A stretch of DNA of 64,000 bases, taken from the NCBI GenBank assembly GCA_002418835.1, contig DIEX01000020.1, positions 74,783-138,782 of the forward strand, read 5' to 3'. Positions 43,619 through 51,400 of the stretch are shown here, piece after piece; the first letter of the stretch is position 1, and each line of letters starts with the position of its first letter. Below the pieces are notes generated by a model. It worked only from the letters and a program-made list of their open reading frames with translations, did no database searches and was not told where the DNA came from. Made by a program: the position numbers and the translations under genes. This DNA is from Spirochaetia bacterium UBA5763. Lineage in GTDB: Bacteria; Spirochaetota; UBA4802; UBA5550.

Positions 43619-44764
43619 CTAATGCCTTGCCCCCTCCGGGGGTGCGGGGGCTTTATGATGCAGCTTAATACATATAATTGCCGTTGCAGGCATGCTTAAA
43701 AACATCCCTATACACCCGATAACCGAACTGACAAGCTCGCTTAACACCGGGCTGTTGTTGAATATCATGGCAATGGGCATGCCCGGGTCATACTTCATCC
43801 CTATCATAAGAACGAGGGGGAGCGCGCCGCCCACATAGGCGAACATAAGAGTATTAACTGTTGCTCCCAGCATGTCGGAACTCACTGTCACAATAGATTT
43901 AAACGCTTCTTTAAATGAAATCTCCGGGTTCACCCTGAAAATCTCCTCAGTGGCTGATGCGATTGATATACAGACATCCATTATGGCGCCAAGTGCTGAA
44001 ATTACAATACCTGACATCACAAGCCCCCGCAGGTTAATGTCATTGCTTGATGCATAGAACACTGTCATCATCTCGTTTGTAACAATACCTGTGAGCCTGA
44101 ATATCCACCCTGCAAAGAGCGCAAGCACAGTGGAGATAATAACACCGCTGGCAGCACCGCAAATAGCGGCAAAAGTCTTTTTCTGAAAACCTAAAATAAT
44201 CGGTATGGTAATTACAATTGCAACAAGTGAAATAAAAGTCGCCATGGGGAGAGGCGAACTCCCTTTGAGCGTCATAGGTATAAGCACATAAAATAAAAGG
44301 ACTATTGTTGCAACAAGGGATAGCATGGATAGCACGCTTCTGAATCTACCCACAAATATTACAGCAAGCAGAAGCAGCAGAGCAAAAATAATTATACCCT
44401 TTGTGTTATCAACATCATAGAGTAATACATACTCAACCTCGCTATCCTCACCGCTCTTTGCGATTCCGATAAAAACGGTATCCCCTGCCCTGTAGAACAT
44501 ATCCTTGGGCATATTATCTTCACCCTTGAATTCAACAACAGGGGTCTCCCCCTTTCTTACGCCGTCAAGGATCTTCAGGTGTATCCGCACAAGTACATCA
44601 TAAGGGTTGTCCTCCTCCCCGGCAATTCTTTCAACTTTCACCACGTCCGCACGCGCGTAGGTTCGCCGGTCATCGAATAACTTTTTCTCCACGGCATTAA
44701 CAGTGCCTGAAAATAAAAAGACTGTAAGAAGGGCAAACGCGGTAATTCTGAATTTTGAAAGCAT
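43619..44764 (-). CDS. YibE/F family membrane protein
   Basis: 381 aa. A signal-like N terminus (LTVFLFSGTVNA), an extracytoplasmic beta domain (about 25-125; VVKVERIAGEEDNPYDVLVRIHLKILDGVRKGE, VFIGIAKSGEDSEVEYVLL), then eight spans (about 128-370). Family markers: LIPMTLKGSSPLPMATFISLVAIVITIPIILGFQKKTFAAICGAASGV and SATEEIFRVNPEISFKEAFKSIVTVSSDMLGATVNTL. YibE/F proteins are predicted permease-like transporters with no assigned substrate. The last twelve residues are encoded by a GC-rich hairpin repeat (43626-43655), a tail that is probably recent. It stands alone; the 938-aa exported protein gene is divergent. Confidence 0.9.
   Translation of the reverse strand: MLSKFRITAFALLTVFLFSGTVNAVEKKLFDDRRTYARADVVKVERIAGEEDNPYDVLVRIHLKILDGVRKGETPVVEFKGEDNMPKDMFYRAGDTVFIGIAKSGEDSEVEYVLLYDVDNTKGIIIFALLLLLAVIFVGRFRSVLSMLSLVATIVLLFYVLIPMTLKGSSPLPMATFISLVAIVITIPIILGFQKKTFAAICGAASGVIISTVLALFAGWIFRLTGIVTNEMMTVFYASSNDINLRGLVMSGIVISALGAIMDVCISIASATEEIFRVNPEISFKEAFKSIVTVSSDMLGATVNTLMFAYVGGALPLVLMIGMKYDPGMPIAMIFNNSPVLSELVSSVIGCIGMFLSMPATAIICIKLHHKAPAPPEGARH
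43626..43655. repeat. GC-rich hairpin repeat, copy 2, inside the YibE/F C terminus
   Basis: TTGCCCCCTCCGGGGGTGCGGGGGC. On the minus strand these bases encode the last residues of the YibE/F protein (HKAPAPPEGARH), so the repeat became coding. Confidence 0.6.
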
Positions 44765-44875
44765 TTTATTCCTCTGGTAATATATTTCGTTATCATGTCC
44801 GGCATTGCGGGGAACAATAGCTTTAAAGCAATCTGAATATGAAAGGCTATGATAAAAATCACCCTATCCTGATCA

Positions 44876-44907
44876 GACTGCCACGGCATTCTATGCCTCG
44901 CAGTGAC
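44876..44907. repeat. short intergenic palindrome
   Basis: ACTGCCACGGCAT pairs imperfectly with ATGCCTCGCAGT; it ends GTGACA. A further palindrome type in the YibE/F upstream region. Confidence 0.45.
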
Positions 44908-45059
44908 AGCACCTGTATTGCACAATTATTTAATGACAATATCCTCTATCTTTACATAGAGTAAAGAAAAAAAAAGGAAAAGATTTTTTCTTGATTTCCT
45001 GGAGTGAAAAGAATAATATCCGGTATTGTTTTTTATTCACACCTTGAGGAACAGTCTTA

Positions 45060-47876
45060 ATGAAGAAATCTCCTGTATTATTTATTATTGCAGTTATAAT
45101 ATTATCAAACCTGACCGGATCATCAGGGCAGGAACGTATAGAACGTTCAGATAAAAAACGGGAAATCGCGGCAAAGGCGAAATATATCGAAGACAGAGGT
45201 GGAGACCATCTCGGTTTTTCAGGTGAAATCCTTGCCATGCTTGAAAACACATGCGGTATAAAGTGCAGGCCATCTGCTGACGATTATTTTGAAGAGATCG
45301 ACAGGTCAGACGCCCAGGCGGAGCATGTTGACACATTTTCGATCTTCTCAGGAGGTTTATCTCTCAGACAAGCACTTCAGCTTGAAAGAGTTACACCCAG
45401 GGATGATAAAAACGGCACTGTTGATCCCGCGTCACTCTCATCACCTGTAATGAAACAGATACCATACGCCTCAATGCTTAAAAACAGAACATACAGGATA
45501 TACAACATAGACCGGTACACACCGGCCGATTTCTATTACCTCCACTTCTCTGACGCGGGGAAGGCTTTTGATGTAATTACTTATATAGAAGATACAATTG
45601 CCGCACTGCGCAGAAGAATAACCCCTGTCTCTGTTGACAACATGACAAGAAGTAAACTTGTGACACAGCTTGCAATAAAAGAGGGCGCCGATCTGAATAA
45701 GTTCTACTCCTCTGTTATTGACGAAATGGTTATCACAGGTTCCGATCCCTTTATTATCGAAGGGAGCGACATCACTCTGATAATCAGGCCGGCCAACAGG
45801 CAGATGCTTGAAAGCAGAATATCTGAATTCCGCAGGGAGTATAAATATAAATACAGCTGCGAAGAGCAGGAGGCAACGGCCTCCGGTGTACCGGGCAAAC
45901 TGCTTACATCGCGAGGGCGTGTTGTGCACTCCTACATGTTCACACTTCTTGACGGCACACTTCTTATATCCAATTCCATTAAAGCTTCAGAGGCTGTGAT
46001 AGATACAATAAACGGAAGGCGCAGCTCCCTTGCCGAAGCCCCTGACTATCTCTACATGCGGTCAATATTCCCGGCCGCAGCTGCGGAGGAGGATGGTTTT
46101 CTCTACATTTCCGATCTCTTTGTGAAACACCTCTCATCCCCTCTGCTTAAGATTATTGAAGCGCGAAGAATGAAGGAGTTAATGCGTATGTCTGTTCTCG
46201 AAAAATATGCTGTGTACTACTTCATGCTCAATGGGAAGAGAAGTTCATCAGTTGAGGATATTGCCGCTGCTCCGGGCACAACATCTCTCAATGAATCGAG
46301 AAAGAAGGAACTTGCTGCAATAAAAAATAACCCTTCATACAGCCGGTCAAGGAATCTTGACAGTGAAATTACAGCGGACTGGGGGCGCTTTGAATCAACA
46401 CTTTCAGTGCAGCCGGTAAAGAAAAAAAAATCGAAGAAAAAAAGAAGCGGCGATACCGGAGCCGGTACTCTTGTAAACGCGATGAAAGTCTTCTACAGAA
46501 ACATGACAGGCAGCTCCGCGAAATCACCTGAGGATGTTCTCCACCTCATAGATATGGCAGGTAAACCGGGCGGATTCAACAGTACCCGTTTTGGAGGGTT
46601 GAGCCTCATTGATAATACCTTCACAGCTATAAGCGACGTATATGGAAGGTCCGGGCTTATGACACCCTGCATAGATATAGAAGCCGGGATGGCAACATCT
46701 TCTGAAGCTGAAAACTACAAAGATTTTGCCCGCGACTACAGCAGCACAGGTGAAGCTTATATCTCACCGGCAGGGATAAAGTTCAGATCCGGAGCAAACG
46801 CCTCTGCTGAAGCATTTGTATACCGTACAGGTGACAACCCGTTCTATTCGCTTATCTCCGCATTCGCCGGGGGTGAGTCCGTTCCGCTCCATCCAGATTC
46901 CACAGTGAAAGGGGATGTACTGAGCATAGCAGTTAAGCTTGACCCCGCAGCTATTGACAGATATTTAATTCTTAATGAAATAAAGGCAAGGAGAGATAAC
47001 GGCAAGGAGATCGGGATGAAGGAGATCCTTTCAGGCGAGATACAGCTTCACATGGGGGATTCACTCCCCCCTGCGGGATTTAACTCATCCGCACTGAGGC
47101 TGATCATGAACGGAGGGGGTTACGGTTATGCTGACGCAGTGAGCGGGCTCATGGTATGGTCACTGCTTCACCCTGTGCGTATAACCATACCTGTTAAAGA
47201 TAATTTACTGGCTGAAACAGCAATTGAGTCTATAAAAAAGCAGCTCGCGGATAAATGGAATTCAGGGAACCTTGTGAGGTGCAATAGCTTCTCGTTTGAA
47301 TACAGCGGCTCCGAGGTTAAAGTACTTAGACTCACGATGTTAGGATCTCTTACAGCAAGGATATACAGCACTGTTAAAAACGGAACTGTTCACATAGCAA
47401 CAACCGAGAAGTATATTAAAAGCGTGCTCGAGCCTCAAAAAAATCTGAAAGTAAGTGCACTTACAGGAAACGCGGCCGCTGTAATAAGGCCTTCCGAACT
47501 GAACCAGGAAAAGGACATGTACAGATCCGGGTTTATTGAAGAGGCTATGTTTAAAAGCATGAAGAACTTCGGAATGATTAAGCTGATGTCTCTAATTTAT
47601 CCTGACGCGCCATACAGAGAACTTCCGGAACTGGCATACAGAGATTTCGGGTTCAAACCTGTTTGCCCGCTGGGTGGTGAATACCTCATCGAGAAAAAGA
47701 GCGGTGATGTCTACAGCTCTGTATTCGGTGGATACACCGCTCCATCAATCAGGAGCGGCATAAAAGAGAGCGGTGTAACACACGAGGGTCTGCGGAGATT
47801 CTTCACCACCACTGAAATACGCGGGGAGCTTCAGTTCATGAATGAGGGGATGAAACTTAAATTCAGCACCAGGTAG
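45060..47876 (+). CDS. large exported protein, DUF3352-like features
   Basis: 938 aa. Signal peptide MKKSPVLFIIAVIILSNLTGSSG. Several stretches read like DUF3352-type proteins: a repeated motif of a short hydrophobic strand then VVHSYMFTLLDGTLLISNSIKASEAVIDTINGRRSSLAEAPDYLYMRSI, and later RIYSTVKNGTVHIATTEKYIKSVLEPQKNLKVSALTG, that is, LxDGxLxISNS...ALxDxxxFxxL. A Lys-rich linker (KKKKSKKKRSG) sits about 455. Its C-terminal part contains FGGYTAPSIRSGIKESG and a beta-rich ending. Likely periplasmic or surface-exposed; no catalytic motif seen. Start at 45060 follows TGAGGA. It is divergent from YibE/F and appears to be a single gene. Confidence 0.65.
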   Translation: MKKSPVLFIIAVIILSNLTGSSGQERIERSDKKREIAAKAKYIEDRGGDHLGFSGEILAMLENTCGIKCRPSADDYFEEIDRSDAQAEHVDTFSIFSGGLSLRQALQLERVTPRDDKNGTVDPASLSSPVMKQIPYASMLKNRTYRIYNIDRYTPADFYYLHFSDAGKAFDVITYIEDTIAALRRRITPVSVDNMTRSKLVTQLAIKEGADLNKFYSSVIDEMVITGSDPFIIEGSDITLIIRPANRQMLESRISEFRREYKYKYSCEEQEATASGVPGKLLTSRGRVVHSYMFTLLDGTLLISNSIKASEAVIDTINGRRSSLAEAPDYLYMRSIFPAAAAEEDGFLYISDLFVKHLSSPLLKIIEARRMKELMRMSVLEKYAVYYFMLNGKRSSSVEDIAAAPGTTSLNESRKKELAAIKNNPSYSRSRNLDSEITADWGRFESTLSVQPVKKKKSKKKRSGDTGAGTLVNAMKVFYRNMTGSSAKSPEDVLHLIDMAGKPGGFNSTRFGGLSLIDNTFTAISDVYGRSGLMTPCIDIEAGMATSSEAENYKDFARDYSSTGEAYISPAGIKFRSGANASAEAFVYRTGDNPFYSLISAFAGGESVPLHPDSTVKGDVLSIAVKLDPAAIDRYLILNEIKARRDNGKEIGMKEILSGEIQLHMGDSLPPAGFNSSALRLIMNGGGYGYADAVSGLMVWSLLHPVRITIPVKDNLLAETAIESIKKQLADKWNSGNLVRCNSFSFEYSGSEVKVLRLTMLGSLTARIYSTVKNGTVHIATTEKYIKSVLEPQKNLKVSALTGNAAAVIRPSELNQEKDMYRSGFIEEAMFKSMKNFGMIKLMSLIYPDAPYRELPELAYRDFGFKPVCPLGGEYLIEKKSGDVYSSVFGGYTAPSIRSGIKESGVTHEGLRRFFTTTEIRGELQFMNEGMKLKFSTR

Positions 47877-47890
47877 AGTGATTATTTTTT

Positions 47891-47950
47891 GGTCATACCG
47901 GCTGAAGTGATAACGGAATGCCGGTATCTCATGCGGATATTCTCTTACCA
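47891..47950 (+). repeat. left half of an array-type double-stem unit
   Basis: GGTCATACCGG...CCGGTATCTCAT followed by the array spacer (TCTTACCA), at which point the nuclease-bearing element begins. Compare 48880-48956, where the same spacer runs on into the right half instead. Confidence 0.8.
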
Positions 47951-48345
47951 CGTCATCCCGGTTTTGCGATAGCAAATACCGGGATCTCATACAATAAGTT
48001 CAAATAAATCTTTCCATTCAGGATTGAATTCATTAATAAGATTATGCTTAAATTCCTTTTTCCATTTCTTAATCTGCTTCTCTCTAATAATTGCACTTTC
48101 AATATTACCGGAAACTTCATACCACACAAGCTTATTGCAATTATATTTTTCAGTAAAACCTTTCACCGCTTTTATTTTATGTTCATAGGCCCTACGTTTT
48201 AAATCATTTGTTACTCCAGTATATAATACATTGTTATACTTATTTGTCATTATATAGATATAATATTGTCCATCCATTACTTAGAACTTGCTCCTATATT
48301 ATTACTATGAGATGCCGGTATTACCTGCGGTAAACCGGCATGACA
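47951..48345 (-). mobile_element. double-stem element carrying a GIY-YIG nuclease gene
   Basis: Left stem CGTCATCCCGG...CCGGGATCTCAT (47951-47990), the nuclease gene, then right stem ATGAGATGCCGG...CCGGCATGACA (48307-48345). The layout is the same as in the gene-free copies, which have only 10-40 bp between inner arms ATCTCAT and ATGAGAT. The two stems have different loop sequences: the left like the dispersed copies, the right like the adjacent tandem units. The gene may therefore have entered, with a left stem, into the centre of a pre-existing array unit. Interpretation as a mobile unit is inference. Confidence 0.65.
47987..48277 (-). CDS. GIY-YIG single-domain nuclease
   Basis: 96 aa, the minimal GIY-YIG fold of the UPF0213/COG2827 group. 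Motif one is YYIYIMTNKYNNVLYTGVTNDLKRRAYEH (the GIY and YIG strands are YIY and YTG, followed by the catalytic arginine helix); a glutamate follows in GNIESAIIREKQIKKWKKEFK. Catalytic Tyr, Arg and Glu seem to be present. AGGAG lies upstream of its ATG. The stop codon TGA falls inside the palindrome arm ATGAGAT, so the reading frame and the repeat share bases. It starts within about 30 bp of the right-hand arm. No partner gene adjoins it; the neighbours are palindromic repeats only. Confidence 0.88.
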   Translation of the reverse strand: MDGQYYIYIMTNKYNNVLYTGVTNDLKRRAYEHKIKAVKGFTEKYNCNKLVWYEVSGNIESAIIREKQIKKWKKEFKHNLINEFNPEWKDLFELIV

Positions 48346-48399
48346 AAGTGATTACTTCAGGTAAAATATATGTCAATGATTTATACAATTTCTCCATCT

Positions 48400-49023
48400 C
48401 GTCATACCGGCTGAAGTGATAACGGAATGCCGGTATCTCACAGGTCATATTCATGAACTCTTACTATTAGATGCCGGTATTACCTGCGGTAAACCGGCAT
48501 GACAAAAAAATAACTTCAGGTCAAAACACATGTCAGTGATTTATACAATTTCACCATCACGTCATACCGGCTGAAGTGACAACGGAATGCCGGTATCTCA
48601 CAGGTCATATTCATAAACTCTTACTATTAGATGCCGGTATTACCTGCGGTAAACCGGCATGACAAAAAAATAACTTCAGGTTAAAACACATGTCAATGAT
48701 TTATACAATTTCACCATCACGTCATACCGGCTGAAGTGACAACGGAATGCCGGTATCTCATACGGTATATTCATAAACTCTTACCATAAAATGCCGGTAT
48801 TACCTGTGGTAAACCGGCATGACAAAAAAATAACTTCAGGTCAAAGCACATGTCAGTGATTTATACAATTTCCCCATCTCGTCATACCGGCTGAAGTGAT
48901 AACGGAATGCCGGTATCTCATACGGTATATTCATAAACTCTTACCATAAGATGCCGGTATTACCTGCGGTAAACCGGCATGACAAAAAAATAACTTCAGG
49001 TCAAAGCACATGTCAATGATTTA
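48400..49023 (+). repeat. four tandem 160-bp units of the double-stem element
   Basis: Units begin at 48400, 48560, 48720 and 48880. Each is 105 bp of element (CGTCATACCGG...CCGGTATCTCA, about 30 bp, AGATGCCGG...CCGGCATGACA) and a 55-bp spacer that includes ATTTATACAATTTC. Units differ at only a few positions, which implies recent amplification. The spacer is also found right after the nuclease element (48346-48399). The array spans the gap before the flavoprotein gene and reaches to within 10 bp of its stop. Confidence 0.92.
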
Positions 49024-49032
49024 CAATGAGTT

Positions 49033-49932
49033 TCACTTACCCCTGCATGTCTCCTTCACGTAAGCAATGGCAGACCTGGCTGCCACCGCACCTTCACCCA
49101 CTGCAACGGCAATCTGGAGGAATCCCCCAGTACAGTCACCAGCGGCAAAAATACCCGGCGCGTTGGTCTTCATATCTCTGTCTACCTGAATAAAGTTCCC
49201 CTCTGTGATAATCCCGAGGCTCCTTGCAAAGTCAGTTGATGAGGCATCTCCAAGTGCAATAAATATACCCTCAGCATTAAGCTCCTCTCCATCTGCAAAA
49301 ACAATACCCTTCAGTGTATCATCACCTTTAAGTTCCTTTATGCTTTTCTCTATAACGGGAATATTCAGTTCCCTCAGTCTCTTCATATACTCAGGTGTTA
49401 TTGAGCTCTCTTTACCAAGTGTGCATATTGCCACATCAGGGGTGTAGTCAGTAAGTTCAATTGCCTGGTTAGCCGCATAAATCCCTTCACCTGCAACAAG
49501 CACCTTCTTCCCTTTAAAGAAAAACCCGTCGCAGCTTACGCACCAGGATATACCCCTGCCGTCGAACTTATCCACGCCCGGGATGTCAGGCTTCTTCCTT
49601 GAAACACCTGTTGCAAGAATCACAGAACATGTCCTGTACTCATCTTTCTCTGTTTTTACTATATACTTCCCTGTATCATCAAAGTGAATCGCCAGAACCC
49701 TGTCGCAGAGCATTTCAGCACCGAACCTCTTTGCCTGGGCAACGCCCCGATCAATAAGTTCCTTACCTGAAACAGTCTCATGGAACCCGAAGTAGTTATC
49801 AATATCGTAATCACCTGCAATCTTCGGGTCACACCCCAGGAGCATGGTCTTAATCCCCCCCCTTGCTGTATATATTGCAGCAGATAACCCCGCAGGCCCC
49901 TGCCCTATAATCAATGTTTCAACATCTTTCAT
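49033..49932 (-). CDS. thioredoxin-reductase-like flavoprotein
   Basis: 299 aa. Two-dinucleotide-fold oxidoreductase: FAD site IIGQGPAGLSAAIYTARGG (8-26), redox pair C131/C134 in SWCVSCDGFFFKG, and FAD-binding GIFAAGDCTGGFLQIAVAVGEGAVAA. The second nucleotide site is odd: VLVAGEGIYAANQAIEL replaces the usual GGGxSA, and the HRRxxxR motif that grips the NADPH phosphate is absent (ICTLGKESSITPEYMKRL). It may use NADH, ferredoxin or no pyridine nucleotide, as do some thioredoxin-reductase-like flavoproteins. No thioredoxin gene is nearby. The tandem repeat array lies just past its stop. Confidence 0.85.
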   Translation of the reverse strand: MKDVETLIIGQGPAGLSAAIYTARGGIKTMLLGCDPKIAGDYDIDNYFGFHETVSGKELIDRGVAQAKRFGAEMLCDRVLAIHFDDTGKYIVKTEKDEYRTCSVILATGVSRKKPDIPGVDKFDGRGISWCVSCDGFFFKGKKVLVAGEGIYAANQAIELTDYTPDVAICTLGKESSITPEYMKRLRELNIPVIEKSIKELKGDDTLKGIVFADGEELNAEGIFIALGDASSTDFARSLGIITEGNFIQVDRDMKTNAPGIFAAGDCTGGFLQIAVAVGEGAVAARSAIAYVKETCRGK

Positions 49933-50022
49933 TTCATTTCTCCTGTTTATTTTATTATATACTCAATCCTGATTTTACATTTGTCATTACTATAGCGGTT
50001 AACGTTTGAAAAAGTCCAAATC

Positions 50023-50127
50023 TGTCATTTCGAAGAAGCGACAGCGACTGAGCAGTTCGGCAGGCTCACTGACCGTTAATTCCGGTTCCTGAGCTTGTCG
50101 AAAGACTCACATACGTTCGAAATGACA
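50023..50127. repeat. TGTCAT-bounded palindrome of a second type (TTCGAA)
   Basis: TGTCATTTCGAAGAAG...TACGTTCGAAATGACA. The ends TGTCAT and ATGACA are the same as in the CCGG elements, but the adjoining arm is TTCGAA and the interior is unrelated (GAGCTTGTCGAAAGAC). It fills part of the 408-bp gap 49933-50340. Confidence 0.65.
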
Positions 50128-50313
50128 GCGACTGACTAATTCGTTAACTGCTATGACTGTCATAAGATAGTGAATACACTTCTTTTATATTGATCTTTTC
50201 ATTGTACAAATTGTTACAACATAATAAGATCCTCACACTATACTACTACATTACACCTTAACTTTTCCTATTTAAATCTTGACAAATCAGATAAAAAGTA
50301 CATGGTGAATATA

Positions 50314-50328
50314 TGAATAAATCATTCA
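50314..50328. promoter_or_regulatory. candidate operator of the TetR-type gene
   Basis: TGAAT-N5-ATTCA, 12 bp before the ATG at 50341. Similar in size and sequence to TetR/FadR-type operators. A TTGACA at 50279-50284 could be the -35 box; the -10 is unclear. Confidence 0.4.
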
Positions 50329-50340
50329 GGCGTTCACTAT

Positions 50341-50928
50341 ATGAAAAAAGAAGCTAAACAGGAAGAGATCTTCCGCAATACACTCAAAGTCTTTGCAGAG
50401 TACGGATACAAAAAAACCACCATTGAAGATATAGCAGAATCAATGGGGATGGCAGTGGGGACTCTCTATCTATATGCCAAGAATAAAAGGGACCTCTACC
50501 TTAATTCTGTTGCATGGGGCTTGAATCTCTGGCAGCAGAGCGTTAAAGAGGCAGTGATAAAAGCGGAACCTGGCGGCCCCCTTGCCAGACTGGAAGCTTT
50601 ATGTTTCACCGCATATAATTATCTTGCAGGAGATGCTATTCTCCGTAAAACCCTTGAGCGTGACCCTGAACTTCTCCCGCTCTTTGAATCGAAAGATCCC
50701 TATCTCGACATCAACCGCCAATCTGTTCTGATGCTAAAAAGCATACTTGCCGAAGGTGTTGAATCCGGAATCTTTGAAATACCTGATATTGATGATGCTG
50801 CAAAAAGCCTCTTTTTCATCTATATAATGTTTGTGCAGAAGACATATATAGCCACTGAGGGTGATGCCGTTAAAGGGATGTTCAATATTATAATAAATCT
50901 TATGATTAAGGGGCTTCTTAAAAAATAG
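50341..50928 (+). CDS. TetR-family regulator
   Basis: 195 aa. N-terminal helix-turn-helix: FAEYGYKKTTIEDIAESMGMAVGTLYLYAKNKRDLY (about 15-55), the TetR consensus. The C-terminal ligand-binding domain has a helical pattern (LLPLFESKDPYLDINRQSVLMLKSILAEGVESGIF). TetR proteins repress and are released by a small ligand. It is followed at 62 bp by an SCP2 protein gene and an M24 protein gene, probably its regulon and operon. The inverted repeat TGAAT-N5-ATTCA in its own leader may be the operator. The lipid-binding neighbour hints at a fatty-acid or acyl-CoA ligand. Confidence 0.9.
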   Translation: MKKEAKQEEIFRNTLKVFAEYGYKKTTIEDIAESMGMAVGTLYLYAKNKRDLYLNSVAWGLNLWQQSVKEAVIKAEPGGPLARLEALCFTAYNYLAGDAILRKTLERDPELLPLFESKDPYLDINRQSVLMLKSILAEGVESGIFEIPDIDDAAKSLFFIYIMFVQKTYIATEGDAVKGMFNIIINLMIKGLLKK

Positions 50929-50937
50929 GAATCTAAC

Positions 50938-50962
50938 CGGGCAGCATGGCAGTGCCGCCCGG
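50938..50962 (+). terminator. GC-rich hairpin between TetR and SCP2 genes
   Basis: CCGGGC (50938-50943) pairs with GCCCGG (50957-50962). No T-run, so probably attenuation or mRNA processing, with transcription continuing into the SCP2 gene. Confidence 0.4.
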
Positions 50963-50989
50963 CAGATAATAAAAAGCAGGAGGTTACAC

Positions 50990-51391
50990 ATGTCCGATAC
51001 ACATGTTTACCTGAGTTCAGGCTGGCGCGATGAGGCGCTTCGCCGTCTACAGTCAGAGATCCCGCCGGAGAAAATGAACAATATTACCACTTCCATGTCA
51101 AACATTTATAAGAATTGTCCTGACGGAGTGGAAAAATTTCTCTTCATTGAATGCGTTGACGGGAAGGTCACACGGGTGGAAACAGGGGATAGCGAAGCCC
51201 CTGATGCCGAATTTAAAATCACAGGGGATTACGAGACCTTCGCGAAAATCTCCCGTGCTGAACTGGGCTCCCAGAAAGCTCTTTTTCTCGGCAAACTGAA
51301 GCTTAAAGGGAACATGGCAAAGGCCCTGAAACTCGCGGCACTGGCTGACAGGATTAACAAGGTTCTGTCACAGATACCTGCGAAGTATTAG
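50990..51391 (+). CDS. SCP2 sterol-carrier-type lipid-binding protein
   Basis: 133 aa, soluble, one SCP2 domain with a short N-terminal extension. Core features: FLFIECVDGKVTRVETGDSEAPDAEFKITGDYETFAKISRAEL (two strands and a helix), then KALFLGKLKLKGNMAKALKLAALADRINKVLSQ, the family signature KLKxxGNMxxAxKL. SCP2 proteins bind fatty acids or other hydrophobic ligands. AGGAGG lies 7 bp before its ATG. Middle gene of TetR-SCP2-M24; the M24 gene starts 9 bp after the stop. Confidence 0.85.
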   Translation: MSDTHVYLSSGWRDEALRRLQSEIPPEKMNNITTSMSNIYKNCPDGVEKFLFIECVDGKVTRVETGDSEAPDAEFKITGDYETFAKISRAELGSQKALFLGKLKLKGNMAKALKLAALADRINKVLSQIPAKY

Positions 51392-51400
51392 GAGGGAGCC

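Noticed and set aside
48400..49023. CRISPR array
   Set aside because: Repeats are 105 bp elements in 160-bp units, and the 55-bp spacers are the same in all copies. CRISPR spacers must differ and repeats are about 24-48 bp. No cas genes.
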